From assembly GCA_007116535.1 (NCBI GenBank), contig SKIG01000187.1, positions 1 to 18,887 on the forward strand: a stretch of 18,887 nucleotides of DNA. Reading direction: 5' to 3'. Under the pieces are notes generated by a model. It ran no database searches and was not told the DNA's origin. It saw nothing but the letters and a program-made list of their open reading frames with translations. Positions 1 to 7,941 of this stretch are shown here, piece by piece. Positions within the stretch are counted from its first letter, which is position 1, and each line of letters starts with the position of its first letter. The DNA comes from Psychroflexus sp. Lineage in GTDB: Bacteria > Bacteroidota > Bacteroidia > Flavobacteriales > Flavobacteriaceae. The translations under genes and the position numbers were made by a program.

Positions 1-22
1 ATGCCAATATGGCATATTTTTT
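1..22 (+). terminator. Probable intrinsic terminator of a plus-strand gene left of the window
   Basis: The first 15 bases form a perfect inverted repeat, ATGCCA-ATA-TGGCAT, followed by ATTTTTT. This is the shape of a rho-independent terminator read on the plus strand. It would end a gene beyond the left edge that converges on the azurin gene. The stem may extend further left, which cannot be seen. The loop is only three bases and the visible stem is short, so the call is tentative. Confidence 0.4.
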
Positions 23-72
23 AAGTAAATTTATGTCATTTTGTCGCTTTCTGTTAAGCATGTTACCCTCAT

Positions 73-99
73 AAAAAAAGCCACCTTTTCAGATGGCTT
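73..99 (-). terminator. Intrinsic terminator of the azurin gene
   Basis: Read on the minus strand, AAGCCATCT and AGGTGGCTT pair over 9 bp with one G-U wobble. They are closed by a GAAA tetraloop and followed by a run of at least five T. It lies about 28 bases after the azurin stop codon and is a well-formed rho-independent terminator. Confidence 0.85.
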
Positions 100-126
100 A
101 CTTTATAAATTTGAAAGAATAATTCT

Positions 127-660
127 TTACTCAACAATAAATTTTCCTTTCATTAATGCTACATGCCCCGGGAATGAACAGATAAAATCATATTCCCCTT
201 TTTCAGGAGCATCGAAAGTTACCGTGGTTGTTTCTCCACCACCAATCATTTCAGTATATGCAATAATCTCTTCGGAACCTTCAGGTATGTAACCATTTTC
301 CTGAGCTCCTGCAGCTTTTTCTCCAAAAGCCATAATGTCTGTACCTTTTGCTAAGAGCACAAAATTATGTCCCATAGTTTCTTTGCTCATTTGTCCTGTA
401 TGCTTCAATGTTAACTTTACTTGGTTACCTTCTTTAGTAACAAGTCGGTTTCTATTGAATTTCATTTCATCAGAAGACTCTAACACTATTTCTGTTACAC
501 CATCATCTTCTACTTTCTTTTCAGGAGCTGCTTCTTCTGTTTTATTGCCTATGCTAATTGGTTTTTTTGCATCGTCTTTTTTATCTGCCTCGCCTCCTCC
601 ACACGCTATAAGTGTAGCTATTGAAAGAATGCTAAATAACTTTACTATTGATTTTTTCAT
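127..660 (-). CDS. Azurin-type blue copper lipoprotein
   Basis: Single-electron carrier of the azurin/cupredoxin family, 177 aa, probably anchored in the cell envelope. Residues 1-20 form a lipoprotein signal peptide with lipobox L-I-A-C ending at Cys20. A charged, low-complexity linker of about 35 residues (Lys, Glu, Asp, Ala rich) follows. The cupredoxin domain covers about residues 55-177. The type 1 copper ligands are all present with azurin spacing: His98 in the MGHNF motif, then Cys161, His166 and axial Met170 in C-SFPG-H-VAL-M. The cysteine pair that forms the disulfide in Pseudomonas azurin is missing, because Cys161 is the only cysteine in the mature domain. The gene stands alone between two terminators, and its redox partner cannot be read from the context. 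I found no convincing promoter in the short leader. Family assignment is firm, the physiological role is not. Confidence 0.93.
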   Translation of the reverse strand: MKKSIVKLFSILSIATLIACGGGEADKKDDAKKPISIGNKTEEAAPEKKVEDDGVTEIVLESSDEMKFNRNRLVTKEGNQVKLTLKHTGQMSKETMGHNFVLLAKGTDIMAFGEKAAGAQENGYIPEGSEEIIAYTEMIGGGETTTVTFDAPEKGEYDFICSFPGHVALMKGKFIVE

Positions 661-698
661 GCTTTGTATGTTTTAATTAAATTTACTTCGAAAATAGA

Positions 699-747
699 AA
701 AAAACAGCCAACTACTTTTTTAATGTTTAAGTAATTAACTGTTTTTT
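699..747 (-). terminator. Intrinsic terminator of gltA
   Basis: On the minus strand two 19-base arms pair around an 11-base A-rich loop, with three G-U wobbles. The arms begin with AAAAAACAG and end with CTGTTTTTT, so the A and T tracts form part of the stem and the T run serves as the release tract. It starts about 16 bases after the gltA stop. The A-tract, T-tract symmetry could let it work weakly in the other direction too. Confidence 0.8.
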
Positions 748-763
748 GTGTGTAATTGATGGA

Positions 764-2044
764 TTATCTGTTAGATATTTCCATATACGGTCTGTATGTT
801 TCACCTACGTAGATTTGTCTTGGTCTACCAATAGGTTCTTTCATAAGGCGCATTTCTCTCCACTGAGCAATCCACCCCGGTAGTCTTCCTAAAGCAAACA
901 TTACTGTGAACATTTCTGTTGGTATACCTAAAGCTCTGTAGATTATTCCTGAATAGAAATCTACATTTGGGTAAAGCTTTCTATCAACAAAATAATTGTC
1001 TTCTAGAGCTTCTTTTTCCAAACCTTTAGCGATATCTAGAACAGGGTCTTGGATACCCAGATCTCCTAGAACTTCATCAGCAGATTTTTTGATGATTTTT
1101 GCTCTTGGGTCAAAGTTTTTGTAAACTCTATGTCCGAATCCCATTAATCTAAATGGATCATCTTTATCCTTAGCCTTAGCCATATACTTTTTAGTATCAC
1201 CTCCATCTTCTTTGATTGCTTCTAGCATTTCAATTACCGCTTGGTTGGCACCTCCGTGAAGTGGTCCCCAAAGAGCTGATACACCTGCTGATATTGAAGC
1301 GAATAACCCTGCATGAGAAGAACCTACAATTCTTACTGTTGAAGCAGAACAGTTTTGTTCGTGATCTGCATGAAGAATCAACAACTTATTGAGCGCCGAA
1401 GACACAACGGGGTTAATTTTGTATTCTTGGTTTGGCTTCTTGAACATCATTTTAAGAATGTTGTCGATATAACCTAGAGAATCATCTCCGTAATCTAGTG
1501 GTTGACCTGCTTTCTTTCTTAATGCCCAAGCACAAAGCACGGGGAATTTACCCATTATTTTTACAATAGCCTGGTACATATCTTCTTTTGAATCCACATT
1601 AACAGAACCAGGATTGAAGGCAATTAAGGCACTTGTTAGTGAAGAAACAACTCCCATTGGGTGAGCTGACTTAGGAAAACCATCTAAAATCTTCTTGACA
1701 TCCTCATCTACTTGAGACTCATTTTTGATGTCTTGATGAAACTTTTCCAATTCAGCTTTACTTGGTAATTCTCCAAAAATCAACAGGTATGCAACCTCTA
1801 AAAATCCTGCATTTTCAGCAAGCTCCTCAATAGCATAGCCTCGGTAACGTAAAATTCCTTTTTCACCATCAAGAAAGGTGATTCCACTTTCGCAAGAACC
1901 TGTATTCTTATAACCTCTATCTAGGGTTATTAATCCTTTTGTTGCTACTCTTAAAGTTGAAATATCGATTGCGTGCTCATTTTCGGAGCCCTTTACGACC
2001 GGCAACTCATATTTATTTCCATTGAATTCAATAGATGCGTTCAT
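764..2044 (-). CDS. gltA: Citrate synthase (type II, hexameric-type)
   Basis: Condenses acetyl-CoA and oxaloacetate to citrate in the cytoplasm, the entry step of the TCA cycle. The protein is 426 aa, the usual length for the GltA-type enzyme. Key residues are in place: His228 in HADHEQN, catalytic His263 in GPLHGG, His305 in FGHRVYK and catalytic Asp362 in NVDFYSG. The C-terminal GRPRQIYVG-type motif precedes the end. The N-terminal region has the beta-rich domain typical of the bacterial NADH-sensitive class, so allosteric control by NADH is possible but not shown. It has a leader of its own with a Bacteroidota-type -7 box and lies between the eno terminator and its own terminator. It is therefore probably monocistronic despite conserved linkage to eno and carA. 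Confidence 0.97.
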   Translation of the reverse strand: MNASIEFNGNKYELPVVKGSENEHAIDISTLRVATKGLITLDRGYKNTGSCESGITFLDGEKGILRYRGYAIEELAENAGFLEVAYLLIFGELPSKAELEKFHQDIKNESQVDEDVKKILDGFPKSAHPMGVVSSLTSALIAFNPGSVNVDSKEDMYQAIVKIMGKFPVLCAWALRKKAGQPLDYGDDSLGYIDNILKMMFKKPNQEYKINPVVSSALNKLLILHADHEQNCSASTVRIVGSSHAGLFASISAGVSALWGPLHGGANQAVIEMLEAIKEDGGDTKKYMAKAKDKDDPFRLMGFGHRVYKNFDPRAKIIKKSADEVLGDLGIQDPVLDIAKGLEKEALEDNYFVDRKLYPNVDFYSGIIYRALGIPTEMFTVMFALGRLPGWIAQWREMRLMKEPIGRPRQIYVGETYRPYMEISNR

Positions 2045-2076
2045 GTATGTATATTTATGTTATTAATAATATTTTA

Positions 2077-2084
2077 CAAATTTA
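2077..2084 (-). promoter_or_regulatory. Putative -7 box of the gltA promoter
   Basis: TAAATTTG on the minus strand exactly matches the Bacteroidota sigma-A -7 consensus TAnnTTTG. It lies 32 bases before the gltA ATG, which would leave a leader of roughly 26 bases. The -33 position has only a partial match (CCTG in place of TTTG at 19-base spacing), so this is a moderate call. Confidence 0.45.
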
Positions 2085-2118
2085 AACAAAAGCTTGTTAA
2101 GCACAGGTTAACAAAGAA

Positions 2119-2176
2119 AGGGTCGGTTAAAAATCAGGCATAACTTTATGTTAAATCCTCATTTTAAACCGACCCT
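2119..2176 (-). terminator. Terminator hairpin after eno
   Basis: On the minus strand AGGGTCGGTT pairs perfectly with AACCGACCCT. A T-T mismatch and five more A-T pairs continue the stem inward. The apical region can fold further (AGG with CCT, CATA with TATG). It is followed by TTTCTTTG, a slightly interrupted U tract. It begins about 22 bases after the eno stop and is unusually large for a terminator in this window. Confidence 0.7.
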
Positions 2177-2198
2177 AAAAGTACGAAAAATTTCGTAA

Positions 2199-3509
<1,311 letters not shown>

Positions 3510-3521
3510 TCATGCAATTTA

Positions 3522-3552
3522 CGAAAATATATGCATTGTAAATATGACCAAA
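3522..3552 (-). promoter_or_regulatory. Bacteroidota-type promoter of eno
   Basis: On the minus strand TTTG (3549-3552) is followed by exactly 19 bases and then TATTTTCG (3522-3529). This is a perfect -33 box with a -7 box that differs from TAnnTTTG at one position. It predicts transcription starting about 7 bases downstream and a 5' leader of roughly 24 bases before the eno ATG. Best promoter candidate in the window. Confidence 0.6.
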
Positions 3553-3646
3553 GACTCTAAAAATGAATAATTATCAGCTAAAACGTTATAGAAATAAAAA
3601 TAAAACATAGTACTTCTCTAAAAACATAGAGCTTATTAGTAATACA

Positions 3647-3677
3647 AAAAAAGGCAACCGAGATAGTTGCCTTTTTT
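3647..3677 (-). terminator. Intrinsic terminator of carA
   Basis: Minus-strand AAAAAAGGCAAC pairs perfectly with GTTGCCTTTTTT around the 7-base loop TATCTCG. It begins one base after the carA stop codon. It is a textbook rho-independent terminator with the T run built into the stem. Confidence 0.9.
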
Positions 3678-3678
3678 C

Positions 3679-4791
3679 TTATGCTTTTTTGGATTTTATC
3701 ATATCAATAAAATCGTCAAATAAGTAAGTTGCATCATTTGGTCCTGGACCTGCTTCAGGATGGTATTGAACACTAAAGCAAGGTTTATTTTTAATTTTAA
3801 TTCCTGCTAAAGTATCGTCATTCAAATGTAAGTGGGTAACCTCGATATCAGCATGGTTTTCCGCCGCGTTTCTATCTACAGCGAAACCATGGTTTTGAGA
3901 AGTAATTTCAGATTTACCCGTAACAAGATTGATTACAGGATGGTTGATTCCTCGATGTCCATTGTGCATTTTGAAGGTTGGTAAGCCCATAGCTAGAGAT
4001 ATAATCTGATGACCTAGACATATTCCAAACATAGGTATATGCTTTTCTAAAGCTTCTTTTGCTAACTCAATTGCAGATGTCAATGGCATGGGGTCTCCGG
4101 GTCCATTAGATAAAAAAATCGCATCTGGCTCATAAGTCATTAAATCTTCTAAACTAGCATTCCAAGGAAATACCTTTAAAGAACAGTTTCTTTTTGACAG
4201 ATGACGGAGAATGTTTGACTTAACGCCCAAATCCAATATAGAAACTTTATATTCTTCTGTTTCTGAGGCAATTTCATAAGCTTCTTTTGTAGAAACTTTT
4301 GAAGCTAACTCCAAGCCCTTCATTGATGGCAGCTCCTTTAACTCTTTTCTTATTGCGTCAAGATTATCTACTTTTGTAGTTATAACAGCGTTCATTGAGC
4401 CATTGTCTCTGATATGTGAAACTAATGCTCTTGTATCTACATCAGATATAGCCAAAGTCTGGTATTTATCTAAGTAATCTTCTAAACTCCCATCGCTTTC
4501 ATAGCGAGAAGGATTAAAAGAAAAGTTTTTACAAACTAAGCCTGCAATTTTAACTGAATTAGATTCAGCTTCATCATTTTTAACGCCGTAATTTCCAATA
4601 TGAACGTTTGCAGTCACCATAATTTGCCCGAAATAGGATGAGTCGGTGAATATTTCTTGGTAACCTGTCATACCAGTATTGAAACAGATTTCACCATAAG
4701 CTGTATCTAAATTAGCAGATACGGCTTTTCCTTTAAAAACAGTACCGTCCTCTAATACTACAATTGCATCCTTTTTTTGTTTGTACTTCAT
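3679..4791 (-). CDS. carA: Carbamoyl-phosphate synthase small (glutaminase) subunit
   Basis: Hydrolyses glutamine and passes ammonia to the large subunit CarB to make carbamoyl phosphate for pyrimidines and arginine. The protein is 370 aa. Residues about 8-140 form the CarA N-terminal domain with GEICFNTGMTGYQE at 33-46. Residues about 182-366 form a class I glutamine amidotransferase domain. Its catalytic triad is complete: nucleophile Cys258 in GICLGHQ, plus His344 and Glu346 in YHPEAGPGPND. The oxyanion-strand motif SNGPGDP is at 228-234. carB is not in the window. The gene follows rplQ, but a terminator lies between them, so it is either read through or driven by an unrecognised promoter in the short leader. 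Its linkage to the ribosomal cluster is a recurring Bacteroidota arrangement. Confidence 0.97.
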   Translation of the reverse strand: MKYKQKKDAIVVLEDGTVFKGKAVSANLDTAYGEICFNTGMTGYQEIFTDSSYFGQIMVTANVHIGNYGVKNDEAESNSVKIAGLVCKNFSFNPSRYESDGSLEDYLDKYQTLAISDVDTRALVSHIRDNGSMNAVITTKVDNLDAIRKELKELPSMKGLELASKVSTKEAYEIASETEEYKVSILDLGVKSNILRHLSKRNCSLKVFPWNASLEDLMTYEPDAIFLSNGPGDPMPLTSAIELAKEALEKHIPMFGICLGHQIISLAMGLPTFKMHNGHRGINHPVINLVTGKSEITSQNHGFAVDRNAAENHADIEVTHLHLNDDTLAGIKIKNKPCFSVQYHPEAGPGPNDATYLFDDFIDMIKSKKA

Positions 4792-4817
4792 CGGTTTGGG
4801 TATAAAATTTAAATTAT

Positions 4818-4850
4818 AAAAAAAAGGATAGCCAATAAAGACTATCCTTT
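4818..4850 (-). terminator. Intrinsic terminator at the end of the ribosomal cluster (after rplQ)
   Basis: Minus-strand AAAGGATAG and CTATCCTTT form a perfect 9-bp stem with a 10-base loop, followed by further T residues. It starts about 24 bases after the rplQ stop. It marks the end of the long str-S10-spc-alpha transcript and separates it from carA. Confidence 0.85.
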
Positions 4851-4874
4851 AATAATAAAAAATCGTATGATATT

Positions 4875-5354
4875 TTACTCTTCACTAGAAGCTTCTTTTG
4901 TTTCAGTGGTTGGAGCAACATTCTCGGTGGCTGTTTTTTTACCAGCTCTACGAGTAGATTTTTTCTTGGTTTGTTTAGTATTAGGATTGTAAAGCTCATT
5001 AAAATCAACTAATTCAACCATTGCCATTTGGGCGTTATCCCCCAAACGATTACCAAGTTTAATAATACGCAAGTAACCTCCAGGTCTGTCAGCAACTTTC
5101 GGTGCTACATCTCTAAACAAGTCAGCTACCGCATACTTACTTCTTAACTTTGAAAATACAAGACGTCTGTTGTGCGTAGTATCTTCTTTAGATTTTGTAA
5201 TAAGAGGCTCAACAAACTGTCTTAAAGCTTTCGCTTTAGCAACTGTAGTATTGATTCTTTTATGTTCTATAAGAGAGCAAGCCATATTAGCTAACATCGC
5301 TTTTCTATGCGCTGTTTTTCTCCCTAAATGATTTATTTTTTTTCCGTGTCTCAT
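4875..5354 (-). CDS. rplQ: 50S ribosomal protein L17
   Basis: Large-subunit protein bL17, 159 aa. The conserved core is residues about 1-120, with [13 protein letters not shown] at the start and the [26 protein letters not shown] motif near 90-110. The rest is a C-terminal tail, first Lys/Arg/Thr rich and then acidic (ending EASSEE). That tail makes it longer than the roughly 127 aa of E. coli L17, which is common in this phylum. It follows rpoA by 21 bases when the full-length rpoA frame is used and is the last gene before the cluster terminator. Confidence 0.96.
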   Translation of the reverse strand: MRHGKKINHLGRKTAHRKAMLANMACSLIEHKRINTTVAKAKALRQFVEPLITKSKEDTTHNRRLVFSKLRSKYAVADLFRDVAPKVADRPGGYLRIIKLGNRLGDNAQMAMVELVDFNELYNPNTKQTKKKSTRRAGKKTATENVAPTTETKEASSEE

Positions 5355-5375
5355 TGTATTTTCTTTTTACGACGA

Positions 5376-5504
5376 CTAGTCTTTATCTAACTTATATTTT
5401 GACAAATCCATACCAAAGTCAAGACCTTTGTTAGCAACTAGCTCTTCTAACTCAGTAAGTGACTTTTTACCGAAGTTTCTAAACTTCATCAAGTCATTTT
5501 TGTT
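5376..5504 (-). pseudogene. rpoA: In-frame 3' remainder of rpoA beyond a premature TAA
   Basis: These 42 codons plus TAG continue the rpoA frame directly after the TAA at 5505-5507. They encode the second half of the alpha C-terminal domain, including the hallmark [14 protein letters not shown] segment and the end KYKLDKD typical of Bacteroidota alpha. There is no further stop, no frameshift and no sign of drift. Joined to the upstream part it gives 330 codons, the normal family length. As written it would not be translated, except by readthrough or by re-initiation at the ATG at 5487-5489, which would yield a 37-residue fragment. Confidence 0.85.
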
Positions 5505-6368
5505 TTAAGTAACTAGGTCACCTAAAGTATCTACTTCAGCAGCTTTTAAACAATTTAATGCTCTAACTGATAGATCTAAATCTACTAATTTAGTTTTTAG
5601 CAATTGTCTCATGTGCAATGATTCTTCATCATAAGTATCAGCTTGAGACATTTCTTCAGTTTCAAGAGTTATTCTTTCATCAGAAAATAACATGAAATGA
5701 TGAATAAGTGTTTTAGCAGCTTCTGTTAAAGCATCTTTAGGATGAATTGATCCGTCAGATTTAATTTCAAAAACTAATTTTTCGTAATCTGTTTTTTGCT
5801 CAACACGGAAGTTTTCGATACTATACTTAACATTCTTGATAGGTGTAAAGATAGAATCTGTAAATATTGTTCCGATTGGAGCTTTTTCAGTTTTATTTTC
5901 TTCAGCAGTAACATACCCTCTACCTTTCTCAATGGTAATCTCCATATTGAAAGCAACGTCAGAGGACATATTACAAATCACTAAATCAGGGTTAAGAATT
6001 TCAAATCCATTCATGAATTTTTGAAAATCTCCTGCTTTCAAAACTTCTTGACCTGAAACAGAAATATTTACTGCTTCATTATCAAGTTCATCAACTTGCT
6101 TTTTGAAACGAACCTGTTTTAGGTTAAGTATGATTTCAGTAACATCTTCTACTACTCCAGGAATAGTTGAAAATTCGTGATCTACTCCTTCAATTCTAAC
6201 GGAAGTTATAGCAAAACCTTCAAGCGCTGATAACAATACTCTGCGCAAGGCGTTACCTACTGTTAAACCATAACCAGGTTCAAGTGGTCTAAATTCGAAA
6301 ACGCCCTCGAAATCGGTAGATTCTACCATAATTACTTTATCGGGCTTCTGAAAATTAAATAATGCCAT
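5505..6368 (-). CDS. rpoA: RNA polymerase alpha subunit, truncated in the C-terminal domain
   Basis: Alpha is the scaffold for RNA polymerase assembly, and its C-terminal domain binds UP elements and activators. The N-terminal assembly and dimerisation domain is complete in residues about 1-235, with the signature [20 protein letters not shown] at 33-52. The linker includes an acidic stretch. The C-terminal domain starts near residue 250 and contains [23 protein letters not shown], where the Arg and Asn of RALNC match the DNA-contacting Arg265 and Asn268 of E. coli. It then stops at codon 288 with TAA, where relatives have Tyr or Phe. The second helix-hairpin-helix half with GKKSL follows in frame but after the stop. 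As written the product is 287 aa instead of about 330. Assembly should be possible, but domain folding and UP-element binding would be lost. A base-call error is a real alternative, because the gene is essential and the downstream codons are intact. It lies between rpsD and rplQ as expected. Confidence 0.93.
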   Translation of the reverse strand: MALFNFQKPDKVIMVESTDFEGVFEFRPLEPGYGLTVGNALRRVLLSALEGFAITSVRIEGVDHEFSTIPGVVEDVTEIILNLKQVRFKKQVDELDNEAVNISVSGQEVLKAGDFQKFMNGFEILNPDLVICNMSSDVAFNMEITIEKGRGYVTAEENKTEKAPIGTIFTDSIFTPIKNVKYSIENFRVEQKTDYEKLVFEIKSDGSIHPKDALTEAAKTLIHHFMLFSDERITLETEEMSQADTYDEESLHMRQLLKTKLVDLDLSVRALNCLKAAEVDTLGDLVT

Positions 6369-6389
6369 AATATTAGTTCTGTCTATTAA

Positions 6390-6995
6390 TTATTTAGAGT
6401 ATAATTCGACGATGTACTGTTCGTTGATGTTTTCAGGAATTTGAGTTCTTGTAGGAACTGCAAAGTAAGTACCTTCTTTTTTATCAGCATTCCAAGTCAT
6501 CCATTCGTAAACAGATTTGTTAGCTGATAAAGAATCATTGATAGCAGAAAGAGATTTTGATTTCTCTCTTACAGCAACAACATCGTTAGGTTTAAGTTGG
6601 TAAGAAGGTATATTTACAATCTCTCCGTTCACAGTAATATGCTTGTGAGAAACTAACTGTCTAGCAGCTCTTCTAGATGGAGCTATTCCAAGTCTGAAAA
6701 CAACGTTGTCTAATCTTGATTCACAAAGTTGAAGTAAAACTTCACCTGTAATTCCTGTTGAACGTGTTGCTTTTTCGAACATGTTTCTAAACTGACGCTC
6801 TAAGATACCATAAGTATACTTAGCTTTTTGTTTTTCTATCAGCTGTACAGCGTATTCAGATTTTTTTCCTCTACGTCTGTTGTTTCCATGTTGTCCTGGA
6901 GGATAATTTCTTTTTTCAAAAGATTTATCAGCTCCGAAAATAGCCTCTCCGAATTTTCTAGCTATTTTAGTTTTGGGACCAGTGTATCTTGCCAT
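6390..6995 (-). CDS. rpsD: 30S ribosomal protein S4
   Basis: Primary 16S rRNA binder uS4, 201 aa. It nucleates 30S body assembly and forms part of the mRNA entry site. The N-terminal segment has [10 protein letters not shown] near residues 28-37. The S4 RNA-binding domain runs from about 90 to 155, with [12 protein letters not shown] and the [17 protein letters not shown] turn. There is no cysteine cluster, so this is the zinc-free form. In many bacteria S4 represses its own operon by binding leader mRNA. The 54-base foldable spacer just upstream of this gene is a candidate site. Confidence 0.97.
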   Translation of the reverse strand: MARYTGPKTKIARKFGEAIFGADKSFEKRNYPPGQHGNNRRRGKKSEYAVQLIEKQKAKYTYGILERQFRNMFEKATRSTGITGEVLLQLCESRLDNVVFRLGIAPSRRAARQLVSHKHITVNGEIVNIPSYQLKPNDVVAVREKSKSLSAINDSLSANKSVYEWMTWNADKKEGTYFAVPTRTQIPENINEQYIVELYSK

Positions 6996-7011
6996 TGTAT
7001 AAATGTATTTG

Positions 7012-7043
7012 GGTTATGAATTAAGGTCTTTCCTTCGATAACC
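7012..7043 (-). promoter_or_regulatory. Foldable rpsK-rpsD spacer, candidate S4 control element
   Basis: The 54-base gap before rpsD is much wider than its neighbours. On the minus strand GGTTAT (7038-7043) pairs with ATAACC (7012-7017). Inside it AAGG pairs with CCTT around AAAGA. This gives a two-step stem with internal loops and no U tract, so it does not look like a terminator. The regulatory role is inferred from its position ahead of rpsD. S4 autoregulation is established in other phyla but not shown here. Confidence 0.35.
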
Positions 7044-7049
7044 AATTAA

Positions 7050-7433
7050 TTAAACTCTTCTTCTTTTAGGTGGTCTACATCCGTTGTGAGCAACCGGAGT
7101 AACGTCAATAATTTCAGTTACTTCAATTCCTGAATTATGGATAGCTCTGATTGCAGATTCTCTACCATTTCCAGGTCCTTTTACGAATACTTTTACTTTC
7201 TTTAAACCAGCCTCGTGAGCTACTTTACTTGCATCTTCAGAAGCTAATTGAGCTGCATAAGGAGTGTTTTTCTTACTTCCTCTAAAGCCCATTTTTCCTG
7301 CTGAAGACCAAGAAATAACGTCACCATTTTTGTTTGTAAGCGAAATGATAATATTGTTGAAAGAAGCATTTACGTGAGCTTCACCAAAAGAATCAACGAT
7401 TACTTTTCTCTTTTTTACTGTTGACTTAGCCAT
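7050..7433 (-). CDS. rpsK: 30S ribosomal protein S11
   Basis: uS11, 127 aa, a platform protein that contacts 16S rRNA near the E site and mRNA exit. The sequence begins with a Lys/Arg-rich tail. It includes [24 protein letters not shown] near 23-46, [14 protein letters not shown] and the conserved [14 protein letters not shown]. It ends with the diagnostic [12 protein letters not shown]. Nine bases separate it from rpsM, consistent with co-transcription. The start has the AATT-ATG context seen at several genes in this cluster, with no Shine-Dalgarno. Confidence 0.97.
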   Translation of the reverse strand: MAKSTVKKRKVIVDSFGEAHVNASFNNIIISLTNKNGDVISWSSAGKMGFRGSKKNTPYAAQLASEDASKVAHEAGLKKVKVFVKGPGNGRESAIRAIHNSGIEVTEIIDVTPVAHNGCRPPKRRRV

Positions 7434-7442
7434 AATTAAAAA

Positions 7443-7817
7443 TTATTTAGTTGCTTTTTTCTTGTTATCAACAGTTTTTCTTCTTCCTTTACGTGTTCTA
7501 GAGTTATTTTTAGTTCTTTGTCCACGAAGCGGCAAACCAGCTCTGTGTCTAATTCCTCTATTACATCCAATATCCATCAAACGTTTGATGTTCATAGAAA
7601 CTTCCGAACGTAATTCTCCTTCTATTGTGTACTGACCAACAGCTTCACGGATATTACCGATTTCGTCGTCATTCCAATCAGACACTTTAGTATTCTCGTC
7701 TACTTTGGCAGTTGCTAAAATTTTCTTAGCTGAACTTCTGCCAATACCGAAGATATAGGTCAATGCTATAACTCCTCGCTTTTGTTTTGGTATATCAACA
7801 CCTGCAATTCTTGCCAT
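7443..7817 (-). CDS. rpsM: 30S ribosomal protein S13
   Basis: uS13, 124 aa, at the head of the small subunit, contacting the P-site tRNA and the bridges to L5. It starts [14 protein letters not shown] and has [14 protein letters not shown], the first part of the helix-two-turn-helix region. The conserved [22 protein letters not shown] sits near the C-terminus and is followed by a Lys-rich tail that reaches toward tRNA. It follows rpmJ by two bases. Confidence 0.97.
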   Translation of the reverse strand: MARIAGVDIPKQKRGVIALTYIFGIGRSSAKKILATAKVDENTKVSDWNDDEIGNIREAVGQYTIEGELRSEVSMNIKRLMDIGCNRGIRHRAGLPLRGQRTKNNSRTRKGRRKTVDNKKKATK

Positions 7818-7819
7818 AA

Positions 7820-7936
7820 TTAGCCTTGTCTTTGTTTGAATTTAGGATTCTTTTTATTTATTACGTATAGTCTACCTTTGCGGCGAACTATCTTGCAATC
7901 TGCACTTCTCTTTTTAATAGATGCTCTTACTTTCAT
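7820..7936 (-). CDS. rpmJ: 50S ribosomal protein L36, zinc-free form
   Basis: bL36, 38 aa, beginning [10 protein letters not shown] and ending KFKQRQG, which is unmistakable for the family. The zinc-ribbon form carries three cysteines and a histidine. Here only Cys14 is left: the first cysteine position is Ser and the third is replaced by Asn/Lys residues. This is therefore the C-minus type that does not bind zinc, as is common in Bacteroidota. It fits exactly between infA (five bases upstream) and rpsM, where L36 is expected in alpha operons. Confidence 0.95.
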   Translation of the reverse strand: MKVRASIKKRSADCKIVRRKGRLYVINKKNPKFKQRQG

Positions 7937-7941
7937 GACTA

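Noticed and set aside
41..676. Plus-strand open frames of 83 and 113 codons opposite the azurin gene
   Set aside because: They are antisense to a clear copper protein, resemble no family and show no start context.
661..698. Azurin promoter with -7 box TATTTTCG
   Set aside because: The -7 box resembles that of eno, but no TTTG lies at suitable spacing; the upstream sequence is the gltA terminator.
3601..3640. Repeated CTATGTTTT and a small CTCTA/TAGAG stem between carA and eno
   Set aside because: Very short, AT-rich and without U tract or known motif; likely chance.
4797..4836. carA promoter (ATTG-N21-TAAATTTT)
   Set aside because: Both boxes are off consensus, the upstream one lies inside the rplQ terminator loop, and the predicted leader would be only a few bases.
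4814..5008. 64-codon minus-strand frame overlapping the end of rplQ
   Set aside because: It runs in another frame of rplQ and through the terminator; hydrophobic composition comes from AT-rich sequence.
5505..5507. TAA read as a sense codon (altered genetic code)
   Set aside because: TAA ends many genes in this window, including gltA, eno, carA, infA and rpmD, at the expected protein lengths, so it is a working stop codon here.
5376..5507. Programmed frameshift in rpoA
   Set aside because: The codons before and after the stop are in the same frame, so no shift is needed or useful.
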